From contig OX328096.1 of assembly GCA_946811185.2 (NCBI GenBank), positions 25,101,811-25,165,810 on the forward strand: DNA of 64,000 nt, in the 5' to 3' direction. The translations under genes were made by a program, and so were the position numbers. Origin of the DNA: Hippopus hippopus (taxonomy: Eukaryota > Mollusca > Bivalvia > Cardiida > Cardiidae). This document shows positions 19,867 through 29,589 of the stretch, in pieces. The notes below the pieces were generated by a model, which saw only the letters and a list, made by a program, of their open reading frames with translations, made no database searches and was not told where the DNA came from. Position 1 is the first letter of the stretch, and each line of letters begins with the position of its first letter.

Positions 19867-20113
19867 CTATAATTGGCCTGCAACACGCGAAAAGGGCATT
19901 CGGACATCTGCGTAAAGTGTCGTCTCGGATCGACACTTTCCGTTTTTATGTAATTTTCTGTTTCGCGCAAGTCTACTGTATCACAAAATCTAATGTAGAA
20001 TTCTAGTCGTAAGGTGCCGTCTCGGATCAGCCTGCGCCGACTGCGCAGGCTGATCCGAGACGACACTTCACGCAAATGTCCGAATGCCCCTTTTTGCGTG
20101 TTGCAGGCCATAT
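19867..20113. repeat. Family D hairpin MITE, complete
   Basis: Terminal inverted repeats GGCCTGCAACACGCGAAAAG and its complement at the right end, extending through GGCATTCGGACAT.TGCGTAAAGTGTCGTC. A second internal palindrome, CAGCCTGCGC/GCGCAGGCTG, lies near 20028-20050. The other copy is at 60637-60870. Confidence 0.8.
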
Positions 20114-20331
20114 ATACTACAATCGTGCAAATTTGTCTACGAAGGCAATGGTTTTACATAGTACTTTGCACAAAGATTTTTTTTTTACTACAGATTACAA
20201 AAGATAAATGGCTCTTCTAAAATGGTATTACACTGTTAGTAGGTTTGTGTCTTAAAACCTTGACTCATGCAAAGTATCCATATTTTACATAAATAACTTA
20301 ATAACGCCTTTTGCAAAGACTCTTTCAGACG

Positions 20332-20337
20332 ACCATG
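20332..20337. repeat. Left target site duplication of the Maverick-like element
   Basis: ACCATG, repeated directly at 35064-35069. Six bases is the usual duplication length for Maverick/Polinton elements. Confidence 0.8.
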
Positions 20338-21740
20338 AGTAGTAGTAATAGCGTCTCTTTGCTTGTAAACAAAGATGCTAGGTTGTTATAGAAACATACA
20401 TGTTGAAACTTGTTTCACCATGAAGACTAACCTACTGTGTAGTATACGGGTTATTATGATGTCATCTATTTGAATTGTTTTTCAATAGCGCCACTCGTCT
20501 TTAAGTGCTTTTCAAATATTGGTGATTGGTACTTAATCCGCCTAAAGATACTTTGAGGTATATGAAGACTGATTAAAGATGTAATTTGATTGTGTCTTTA
20601 AAGTGAAGACAATGTATACATTATTTGAAAAACCTTATTGGTACGAAATTTGAAGCTCTGATAAATGGTAAAAACATTGTGGGAAAAAAGATGGTTGGAC
20701 GAGGTATTGAGATAAAACCCACCACCTTTTAATTATTATAAACCTATTGGCTGGTAAGCGCGACTCACTGACCTTTTATGGACGATGTAGATCGAGCTTA
20801 GACTGTACAGGATATGCAGTTTGATCTTTGTTAAGGACAGTGTAGATCAAGATCAGACTACACAGAACATGCTGAGCGACCTTCTAATTATAATTAACCC
20901 TTTGTGTAGATGAAGATCAGACTGCACAGAACATTCAGTTTGATCTTTGTTGCGGCTAGTGTAGATCAAGATTAGACTGCGCAGAACATGCGGCGCGAGC
21001 CCCCCAATTATTATTAACCCTTTAGCTGTTGCGCGCGACTCACTGACCTTTTACGGGCACTGTAGATCAAAGTCTGACTGCAGAAGAACATGCGCTCTAA
21101 TGTTTGTTGCGGACAGTGTAGATCAAGATCAGACTACAAAGAACATGCAGCCGTCCAATTATTATTAATCCTTTAGCTGTTGCGCGCGACTCACTGACTT
21201 TTTACAGGCACTGTAGATCAAAGTCTGACTGCAGAAGAACATGCGCTTTAATGTTTGTTGCGGACAGTGTAGATCAATATTTCGGTTATTGATGTCGAAT
21301 TGAAAATTTAAGTGTAGATCAAGATCATACTACACAGAACACGATAAGGTAATATTATTTCCCCCTAAATCATAACTTTGAAACAGCAATATTTGGGTTA
21401 TTGGAGGTTATTGATGTAAAGGATGTGAGCAGTACGTTTAATCTCGTTTAAACGTGTCCAGTCAAGTTTCTTTTTTGTCGGTTATTTCATTATATAAATT
21501 TTACTACGATGTCTTTAAACAATTATTGACTTTCCGCCCCCTTTTAATTGCCAAGCGCCACTCACTGACCTTTTGAGGACAGTGTAGATCGAAATCAGAC
21601 TACAAAGAACATGCAGCCGTCCAATTATTATTGTTAAGTTTCTTTTTGTCAGTTATTGCTTTATATAAATTTTACTGCGATGTCTTTAAACAATTATTGA
21701 CTTTCCGCCCCAATATTATTAACCCTTTGGCAGCTTAGTG
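20338..21740 (+). repeat. Left terminal inverted repeat of the Maverick-like element
   Basis: The outer ~500 bp (to about 20845) match 34555-35063 inverted almost base for base. Further inward it becomes a chain of family B-like hairpins (GTAGATCAAGATCAGACT blocks with ATTATTATTAACCCTTT and CGCGACTCACTGACCTTTT spacers). The two sides keep aligning to about TTCCGCCCCAATATTATTAA, but with different copy order and number. Confidence 0.85.
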
Positions 21741-22033
21741 CAAATCACTGACCTTTTGCACACAGTGTCGATCAAGATCAGACTACAGAAGAACATGTAG
21801 TTTAATATTTGTTACTTATTGGGTAGATCAAGATCAGACTGCGCAAAACAGAATAATGGCCTCGGGTAAAAACTAGTAATTGTAACCTTCCCTGAGTGTT
21901 ACAGAAACATACATGTTAAAACTTGTTTTACTGTGAAGACTGACCCTGCCTTCTGATTGGTTATTTTTCTGTCTAAAGGGTCGACATGTCCATAGCTGTT
22001 TGATCCTAATCTGAAAATAGTCCACTAACCAAA

Positions 22034-22141
22034 ATGAAGAATTATGACGTTATTTCTAAAAATAAAATCACGCCTCTTTTTGAAAACGAGGCTGTCGCTG
22101 CAGTTTTTATGGACGCTATTGACCGTTTCTTATCATTCTAA
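22034..22141 (+). other. Short upstream ORF before the polymerase
   Basis: A 35-codon ORF starting MKNYDVISKNKITPLFENEA and ending DAIDRFLSF, in a different frame from the polymerase and ending 22 bp before its ATG at 22164. Its residue mix looks more protein-like than the overlapping polymerase-frame extension from 22044. It may be a leader ORF or a frameshifted original N-terminus. Confidence 0.35.
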
Positions 22142-22163
22142 TTCTAGAATTGAAACCGTCAAC

Positions 22164-25100
22164 ATGAATACTTTTGAAGCTACTTTAGAAATTATTGTGA
22201 ACTCTTTTACCAATGCTGAGGAATTAATGAATTTTGCGGCAACGATAGGAATTCAAGATTCTCCGATAGTGAGGTTCCGTTTATTTCAACTACAAAACCT
22301 GGAATACGATTCTGAGTTTGTGAACGGACAAATAGAAAATGTGTTGGAACATTTGGACGGGCCAATAAACATTACGAGTGAGACCATTACAGACGATTTA
22401 GAACTGGCACTGCAATATATAAGAAGGGAAGAGGAGATAGAGGCGTCCATTAAAGCTCTTCTATTTGACGAGGAAATGGACAATATAGCCAGAGTCTGTA
22501 TAGAAGATGGAGAGTGGAACCCTGAATCTCCAAGCACAGTGCGAGAATCTCAGCAGGGGTCAGCGTACAACTTAAACTATACGATGAAAAAGAAATCAGA
22601 AAGAACGTATGCAAAAAATGCGGCAGTGGATCGGACCTACCAAGTGAAAATGAATGAACAGCATCATGGATTACGGTTACAAGACGTAAAGAAAGGACTT
22701 CACCAGATGTTTGAAGATGTGTTAGAAAAAGCTCGGGGTTATTTAGCGGAGAATGATTTGGGAAGAGTGGTCATCCACCATAATGGATTACACGATCCCA
22801 TTATTGTTCCCCTACAACCCTGGGAGAACCTACACGTCGACACGGTGATGGAGATTATTGAGAAAGTACTTAACAGCAACCAAGATCTCTCCATTGATGA
22901 TAGTTTTGAGATTATCGTTGGATCCATTGACCTACCCAAAGGAGGAGCGAGGAGACGAATTACAAAAATTAAAGGTGAGAAAAACTCTCTACATTTAAAA
23001 AAGTCAATTGTTACTATCGAGAATGAAGACAACATGTGTATGGCGAGAGCTATAGGCGTCGGCTGGGCAAAGTTACGCCGATGCAGTCAAGAAGAGTGGA
23101 AGGAGGTGACGAAGAAGAGACAGGGTAAAAGTAATTTAGATTTAGTATTGGAACACCAGAAAGTGCCAAAAAGCTATTACAATGATCTAGTGAACAAAAA
23201 CCTTAAACAACAGAAACAGTTAGCAGAAGCATTATGTCAGTATGCCGGGGTAAACGCAGACAGACCGGCCAGTCTCAATGATGTGGGGGCGTTTGAAGAG
23301 CTTCTCGGGGTTCGTGTGATGGTGGTGAGTGTTCGTTTAGGCAATAAATTTATTACAGCGCCAAGCAGTGATGACCGCCCGTGTGTCTACATTTATTTAG
23401 TGGACGACGAGCACTTTCACGCCATAACCAGCATCACGGGGTTCTTCAGCGCCATATACTTTTGCGATAAATGCCTCAAACATTATGATCATAGGGAATA
23501 CCATGAATGCGAAATAAAGTGTATTGTCTGCAAGAGAAACTTATGTTATGATGAGGAGCCTGTCAAATGCGCGAACTGTAACATGACTTGTAGATCAGTA
23601 GAGTGTTACGACGAACATAAGAAGGTCCCTTTACATACCAAAGGGAAAAAGAAAGGACAGCCCAGTGTCCCTTCACAATGCGAAAAATGGTGGAAATGCC
23701 CCACATGTTTCAAGGTGTTGAGAACAGACAAACGCAAAAAGGAGGAGCATCGATGTGGCGAATACCAGTGCTCCTCCTGTCACAAATATGTCATGGATGA
23801 TCATAAATGTTATTTAAGAGCCACACCGGCCAAAGAATATTACATTCCAAAATTTATATTTTTTGATTTTGAATGCAGTCAGGATGAGATGAGTTACTGC
23901 GTTGAAGGATACGTACCCGATTCAAAATTAAATTGTAAGGACTGTCAATTGCCAGAGATGTGTAAATCTTGCTCCAAATGTCAGAATTGCAAAACAGCAT
24001 GGTGCGGTAAAGCGACCCACCGTCCAAACTTTGTTGTGGCTCATTCAGTATGCCCTAAATGCATTGAAAAAGAACTGACTCCCGATTCCGTATGTAAGGG
24101 TTGTGGTACCCGTTGTAAGGAATGTGACAATTTTGATCTGCACGAGAATGAGGACCCAGGTCCTTGTCCCGGTAAATGCGGATTCAGAGAAGTCATATTC
24201 GAGGGCGCGGATACCGCCGAAAAGTTTGGACAGTGGCTCTTTACGGATCAACACGAATATTTCAAGGTTGTTGCCCATAACATGAAAGGGTATGATGGCT
24301 ATTTTATTTTGGAATATTTGATCGATCAATCCATAAGGCCGGACAAAATTATTTACAACGGTTCGAAAATTATGTATATGACAGTGGAGAAAGATTTACA
24401 TATGAAGGTGATTGACAGTCTCAACTTTTTACCCATGAAATTATCAGCACTCCCCGAAGCATTTGGCTTACATGAATTGAAAAAAGGGTGGTTCCCGCAT
24501 TATTTTAATACTAGAGAGAATCAAAATTATGTTGGACCCTACCCTGATGCTAAAGATTATGGTTACGATTTTATGAGTGAGAAAGAAAGAAGCGAGTTAA
24601 TAGCGTGGTTGAGTGAGAGAGAAAATGAAATATTTGATTTTAGAAAAGAAATGTTAGAATATTGTAGAAGTGATGTTGATATTTTAAGACAAGCTTGTAT
24701 GAAATTTAGACATTTATTAATGAGTGCTACGGGGGAAGAGATAGTGGTTGTCAACAAAAAAGGGAAGGAAGAGAAAAAATGGGTTGGAGCCGTGGATCCA
24801 TTCGATTCAGTCACTATAGCTTCCGTTTGCATGAATGTTTTTAGAACCAAATTTTTGGAAGAAACATGGCGCGTAAAACTGCAAGGCAATAATCAATGGG
24901 TACCCGCAAAAGTCATCGACGAAAAATTGTACATACAAAAAGGAAACGAATGGGTCAACGAATCCAAATTGAAAGGAGTGAAAGTGTGCAAGAAAGAATT
25001 TGTAAGTACCCCCATAGCGGAAATGGAAGAAACATGGCGCGTAAAACTGCAAGGCAATGATCAATGGGTACCCGCAAAAGTCATCGACGAAAAATTGTAT

Positions 25101-26969
25101 ATACAAAACGGAAACGAATGGGTCCACGAATCCGAATTGAATGGAGAGAAAGTGTGCGAGAAAGAATTCGTGAGTTCCCCCTTAGCGAAAATTCCTCCCA
25201 GTGGTTACAATGATCAGTACAGTAAAGCGTCAATTCAATGGTTAGAGTGGAGGGCGAAACTCGATAACGTCCACATCCAACATGCTTTGAATGAAGGGGA
25301 GAAAACGATCCCCGGCACTCGCTACAAATTGGACGGATATTGTAGAGAAACCAACACGGTCTATGAATATCACGGTTGTATATTTCATGGTTGTCCCGTG
25401 TGTTTCTCTGACAATCGTGAAGAAACGTACCATCCACTCACACACCAGTCTTTGGACGAATTGTACGCATTGACATTAAAAAAGAAAACACACCTCGAAA
25501 ATTCAGGTATGAAATATATTTGTATTTGGGATCACGACTTCAAAAAACAACAAAACCAAAACCCTGAACTTCGGCAATTCATTTCTCAGCTAGATATCAT
25601 GGATCGACTAGACCCGAGAGAAAGTTTCTTTGGGGGTCGCACCAATGCGAGCCGGCTCTATTACAAAGTAAAAGAAAACGAGCGAGTGAAATATGTGGAT
25701 TTTACGAGTCTGTATACATGGGTAAACAAGTATTGTCGATATCCCTTAGGTCACCCCACAGTCATTACCAAAGATTTCGGGGACATCAAGGATTATTTTG
25801 GTATTGCCAAGGTGAAGATTATCCCTCCCAGGGGACTCTATCACCCAGTCCTTCCTTACAGGTCCAACGGCAAACTAAAGTTTTCTTTATGTCGGACCTG
25901 CGCGGATACCGAAAGTCAAACCCCGTGCGAATGTACAAATGAACAAAGAGAGTTGACTGGTACGTGGTGCACCCCCGAAATAGAAACGGCTGTCAGATTA
26001 GGGTATAAAATCACAAAAATTTATGAAGTATACCACTGGGAAGAAAGCACTCAATATGACCCCAAAACCCATGAAGGAGGACTGTTTGCTCAATATATTA
26101 ACACATTTTTGAAATTTAAACAAGAAGCAAGCGGCCCTCCCAAATGGATTAAATGTTACGATGATATGAATAAGTACATCGGACAATATGTGGAAAAAGA
26201 AGGGGTCTCATTGGATCGACAAAATATTCGAAAGAACCCAGGACTTAGAGCTTTGGCAAAACTGTGTCTCAATAGCTTTTGGGGAAAGTTTGGTCAGAGA
26301 CTTAATATGCGACAAACGGAATTTTTTCACGAAAGTCAGGCCAACATGTTTTTTCAACTTTTTTCCGATCCATTGAAGCAACCCATCGATTTTCATATAT
26401 TGTCTAATGATACGATACAAGTCGAATGGCAGTATAAGGACGATTGTCAACCCGAAGATAACAAAACCAATATATATTTGGCAACATTTACAACGTGCTG
26501 GGCCAGACTTAAACTTTACAGTGTACTTGAGGCATTAAACAGAAGAGTCTTGTATTACGATACGGACAGTGTGATATACGTGAGTCGTCCAAATGAGTAT
26601 GATCCACCTCTAGGTGATTACTTGGGTGAACTGACGAATGAGCTTCAGAATGGAGAGTACATTGTGGAGTTTGTGTCTGAGGGGCCAAAAAATTATGCTT
26701 ACAAAACGAATGAAAACAATGAAACTTGTAAAGTGAGGGGATTTACCCTAAATTATAAAAACAGTCAACTCATTAATTTTCATAGCGTGAAAGATATAGT
26801 CACAGACCCTCAAAGTAGTTCAAATATCACTGTGACCAATCCTAGTAAAATTTGTAGGGATAAAAAGAAAAGAAAATTGTATAATAGAGAAGAACAAAAA
26901 AGTTATCAAATGGTTTATACAAAAAGACGAAAAGTAGACCTCTTTGATACAGAGCCATACGGGTTTTGA
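22164..26969 (+). CDS. Protein-primed family B DNA polymerase of the Maverick-like element
   Basis: Single uninterrupted frame of 1601 codons from this ATG (also open from an ATG at 22044, giving 1641). Residues below count from 22164. An OTU-like segment has Cys292 (EDNMCMARAIG) and His419 (HFHAIT). Cysteine clusters that should bind zinc follow (about 435-560), with another set (about 590-690) between exonuclease motifs I and II. 3'-5' exonuclease: FFDFEC (D568, E570), HNMKGYDGYF (D711), YCRSDVDIL (D837). Then two tandem 56-residue modules (899-1010) and an endonuclease-like segment with D1057 and HGCIFHGCPVCF. Polymerase motif A is VDFTSLYT (D1179), motif B KLCLNSFWGKFG (from K1366), motif C YYDTDS (D1466, D1468). 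All catalytic aspartates are present. It would copy the element's linear DNA from a terminal-protein primer. Confidence 0.93.
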   Translation: MNTFEATLEIIVNSFTNAEELMNFAATIGIQDSPIVRFRLFQLQNLEYDSEFVNGQIENVLEHLDGPINITSETITDDLELALQYIRREEEIEASIKALLFDEEMDNIARVCIEDGEWNPESPSTVRESQQGSAYNLNYTMKKKSERTYAKNAAVDRTYQVKMNEQHHGLRLQDVKKGLHQMFEDVLEKARGYLAENDLGRVVIHHNGLHDPIIVPLQPWENLHVDTVMEIIEKVLNSNQDLSIDDSFEIIVGSIDLPKGGARRRITKIKGEKNSLHLKKSIVTIENEDNMCMARAIGVGWAKLRRCSQEEWKEVTKKRQGKSNLDLVLEHQKVPKSYYNDLVNKNLKQQKQLAEALCQYAGVNADRPASLNDVGAFEELLGVRVMVVSVRLGNKFITAPSSDDRPCVYIYLVDDEHFHAITSITGFFSAIYFCDKCLKHYDHREYHECEIKCIVCKRNLCYDEEPVKCANCNMTCRSVECYDEHKKVPLHTKGKKKGQPSVPSQCEKWWKCPTCFKVLRTDKRKKEEHRCGEYQCSSCHKYVMDDHKCYLRATPAKEYYIPKFIFFDFECSQDEMSYCVEGYVPDSKLNCKDCQLPEMCKSCSKCQNCKTAWCGKATHRPNFVVAHSVCPKCIEKELTPDSVCKGCGTRCKECDNFDLHENEDPGPCPGKCGFREVIFEGADTAEKFGQWLFTDQHEYFKVVAHNMKGYDGYFILEYLIDQSIRPDKIIYNGSKIMYMTVEKDLHMKVIDSLNFLPMKLSALPEAFGLHELKKGWFPHYFNTRENQNYVGPYPDAKDYGYDFMSEKERSELIAWLSERENEIFDFRKEMLEYCRSDVDILRQACMKFRHLLMSATGEEIVVVNKKGKEEKKWVGAVDPFDSVTIASVCMNVFRTKFLEETWRVKLQGNNQWVPAKVIDEKLYIQKGNEWVNESKLKGVKVCKKEFVSTPIAEMEETWRVKLQGNDQWVPAKVIDEKLYIQNGNEWVHESELNGEKVCEKEFVSSPLAKIPPSGYNDQYSKASIQWLEWRAKLDNVHIQHALNEGEKTIPGTRYKLDGYCRETNTVYEYHGCIFHGCPVCFSDNREETYHPLTHQSLDELYALTLKKKTHLENSGMKYICIWDHDFKKQQNQNPELRQFISQLDIMDRLDPRESFFGGRTNASRLYYKVKENERVKYVDFTSLYTWVNKYCRYPLGHPTVITKDFGDIKDYFGIAKVKIIPPRGLYHPVLPYRSNGKLKFSLCRTCADTESQTPCECTNEQRELTGTWCTPEIETAVRLGYKITKIYEVYHWEESTQYDPKTHEGGLFAQYINTFLKFKQEASGPPKWIKCYDDMNKYIGQYVEKEGVSLDRQNIRKNPGLRALAKLCLNSFWGKFGQRLNMRQTEFFHESQANMFFQLFSDPLKQPIDFHILSNDTIQVEWQYKDDCQPEDNKTNIYLATFTTCWARLKLYSVLEALNRRVLYYDTDSVIYVSRPNEYDPPLGDYLGELTNELQNGEYIVEFVSEGPKNYAYKTNENNETCKVRGFTLNYKNSQLINFHSVKDIVTDPQSSSNITVTNPSKICRDKKKRKLYNREEQKSYQMVYTKRRKVDLFDTEPYGF
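24858..25193 (+). repeat. Tandem 168-bp in-frame duplication inside the polymerase gene
   Basis: Two adjacent 168-bp units (24858-25025, 25026-25193), about 90% identical by eye, encode EETWRVKLQGN.QWVPAKV and IDEKLYIQ.GNEWV twice. They lie between exonuclease motif III and the HGCP segment. The alternating hydrophobic pattern suggests a small beta-barrel; no family is recognised. Confidence 0.9.
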
Positions 26970-27042
26970 TGGTCGACCACTGTCAAATTTGCTTTCAACG
27001 ATATTACGACATTTATATGTAAACCTGTAAGATATTTCTTCA

Positions 27043-27360
27043 TTGTCACTCAATTCTCAAAAAGGTAAAAAAAAATGTCACTCAATTTTCAAAAAAAGTC
27101 ACACAAATATTAAAAATTGTCAAACAAATATTAAAAAGTGTCACTCATTTTACGTTTTTGTACGTTTACACGTAAATTCTCAAAGGCTCAAATTAAAAAA
27201 AAGTACCACTTATTTTCCAAAAAGTGTCACTCATTTTTCAAAAAGTGACACTCATTTTCTAAAAAGTGTCATTCATTTTCTTAAAAGAGTTACTCATTTT
27301 TCAAAAAGTGTCTATCATTTTCTTAAGAATGTCATTCATTTTCTTAAAAGTGTTACTCAT
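27043..27360 (+). repeat. 21-bp minisatellite after the polymerase gene
   Basis: About seven units near 27205-27360 of AAAAAGTGTCACTCATTTTC type, with more diverged ones from 27050. The 21-bp period keeps the frame, so an apparent 120-aa ORF of KSVTHFL-like heptads appears. Probably not a gene. Low-complexity T and G runs follow at 27518-27543. Confidence 0.7.
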
Positions 27361-27774
27361 CTGTTGTTCATCTTATTGTATCATGATTGTATTGCTTGTA
27401 AATAAAAAGATATTAAGAATGAATTTCCCTTTGTGTTTTGAGTTAATGAAACAAGCAAGAAATCGTCAACGTTCTCTATTTGATTTACCAGGTTCCTCCA
27501 ACGCGTTATAATTAAGCTTTTTTTTTTTTTTTTTTGGGGGGGGGAAACACAGCTTTAGTATATTTAACACAAACATGATCTAAGAAGATGCAAAAATTAT
27601 AGGAAAAATGCAAATTTAAAGCTTAATGTGAAAAATGCATGTAAAAACTGTCGTGTTAAAAGAAAATAAAAGCTGTATGACACCAATACTTTGAATTTTT
27701 TACCACTAGGAAAATTTTCAGATATTCAAAGCAATTTAGCTTTTTTGCTTAAATGATTGACTCCATCTCTGAAG

Positions 27775-27850
27775 GAGTCGAAAATATCGTGAGAAAAGGA
27801 GAAAATGCTGGTTACCAGCATTTTCTCCCCCACCCACAATGCTCCCACAT
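27775..27850. repeat. Family A hairpin, stem only
   Basis: GAGAAAAGGAGAAAATGCTG and its complement; outer ends gone. Inside the Maverick-like element. Confidence 0.65.
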
Positions 27851-28047
27851 GCTCTTTACGTACAACTGTTGGAAAAAAAAACAGCAATGCAAAAGTTACT
27901 GTAGCTTATAAAGCTACCTAATAATCGTAATAGAGAGTGTGCATTGAGGCAAGATCAGACAATGCAGTAGAGCAGGCTGACCTGAGTAACATGTAAATTG
28001 AAGTCATCAGTCATCTTGTCTCCGATTCAAATTAACACCAATGATAA

Positions 28048-28210
28048 ATAAACTGTTACCAAACAACCCTGTTTCAAAAATCCCTATTGGAAAAAACGGG
28101 AATATGAAAACACTGTGAGAAAATCCAGTAGCCCGCAAATGCTGCTTTCCTCACACTGTCCCAATCCCTTTAAAGATGATTTCTATCACTCAGACCATAT
28201 CTACCGGAGA
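28048..28210. repeat. Family A hairpin MITE, degenerate
   Basis: GTTACCAAACAACCCTGTTT start; the stem has decayed (CCAGTAGCCCGCAAATGCTG). Confidence 0.45.
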
Positions 28211-28241
28211 TACATATTCAATACAACTACTTCTAATTACT

Positions 28242-28516
28242 TTAACTCTTTACCAGACGACAAAATCGTGGACTTGACTGAAATGAAAGTATTATTTCTT
28301 TGCAGACGACAAATCAAATGTGACTTAGAAATTGAAATTTTTTTTGGGAACAGTAGAAAACATTGTGGGAAAAGTAGAAAATGTTGTAGGAAAAGGAGAA
28401 AATGCTGGTTACAAGCATTTTCTCCTTTTACCATCATTCTCCCCTTTTTCCACTATGCTCTCAAAGGGCTTCTTTCGTAGGGTTTTTAGAAGTAGGGATT
28501 GTGCGGTAAAAGGTTA
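28242..28516. repeat. Family A hairpin MITE with partly duplicated stem
   Basis: Full-length with extra copies of the GTGGGAAAAGTAGAAAATG block on the left arm and a matching extra CCATCATTCTCCCC on the right. Ends TAACTCTTTACC and GCGGTAAAAGGTTA. Confidence 0.75.
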
Positions 28517-28519
28517 GAT

Positions 28520-28860
28520 ATATATATATAGAATAGTAAGCTCCTTACTAAAGAATTCAAATAATACTTTAGAATTCATTCCATGTGGAGTAATAGTACC
28601 AAGAATGTGCATCCAAGATGTTTCTTTCAATAGTCTTTTCCTGTTATTTGAAACTTTCTCAATAGACATAAATGTAAAATCATGAATGATATGTCCAGGG
28701 GAATTGAAATGTTCTGAAACATTTGTAATCATATCAGGGAAATGTAGAATGTCAAATTTATGTTTATTTATGCGATTGGCACATTTCTGGTGGGTTTGTC
28801 CAACATACTGAAATTTACATTTCTTACATGTAATTAAATATATTATATGTATTTATATAT
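28520..28860 (-). pseudogene. GIY-YIG endonuclease domain fragment
   Basis: On the minus strand the frame reads HIIYLITCKKCKFQYVGQTH, then QKCANRINKHKFDI, EHFNSPGHIIHDFTF, IEKVSNNRKRLLKETSWMHI and LGTITPHGMN. This matches the Cys-rich GIY-YIG C-terminus seen in Penelope-like and related retroelements (consensus VIYLITCKKC..QYVGET, VAxHFNxPGH, WIxxLGTLxPxGMN). The start is missing: an AT microsatellite replaces the upstream sequence. It could be a relic of a retroelement inserted in the Maverick, or of a gene the Maverick carried; the former is likelier. Confidence 0.7.
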
Positions 28861-29580
28861 ATTACATCAGTAGAAATGCAGGAAAGGTCTTGCTTTATTT
28901 AATGCATGCATGATGTAGTACTGCTTGTAAAACAATCAGACTCATGAATGGTTAAGCACTTAATGGTTGAAATGTTTCAGTATGGGAACTTTTTTTGACA
29001 TACACACTCTTTACAATGTATTTTACGGATCAGAATCTCTTCTGATTAGTCCACTTCCTTTTGCAGTTAATTGGTTGTCTAATTTTAGAACGACTGTCTG
29101 ATTTCTTAACAGGTCATTTTCGTCATGATCTAAACATAGATAACGTGTCCAATCATGTTTGTCAGTTTATTAACTAGACAACAGGATAAGTAGTTAAAAC
29201 AATCTGATGCCATTTCTTGTCCTGGTAAATATCATTTCCAGCTTGTTACTCGGTTTATAAAATTCTCAATGTCAGATATCATAATTGAACGTTTGGGTCA
29301 TTTTGAAGCGTTTGCCACACCATTTCTCTGTGTCAGTATGGTTTAATCACTTTTGTATTACACTATGCATGACTCGTTTGTTGAAAATTACAAAGGCACT
29401 TAAATTACATGTTTAAAAGTGCTTTGTGATGATAGAAGTCGAAAATGTGAAATGAAAGTTTTATACTGAAGTTCTTAACGATAATAAAGTAAATGGAACA
29501 CCGCAGGGCTTAATGAACTTAATAAATGACGGCCTACTTTATTATCCAATCAAGGACGATTTAAATTTAGTCAAATGCAA
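28861..29580. other. No gene seen inside the Maverick-like element
   Basis: AT-rich DNA without recognisable frames; the 79-aa ORF at 29513 lies partly in the direct repeat that follows and matches nothing known. Confidence 0.4.
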
Positions 29581-29589
29581 ACGTGTTAA

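Noticed and set aside
27043..27405. 120-codon ORF as a Maverick gene
   Set aside because: Mostly the 21-bp minisatellite, whose period keeps any frame open.
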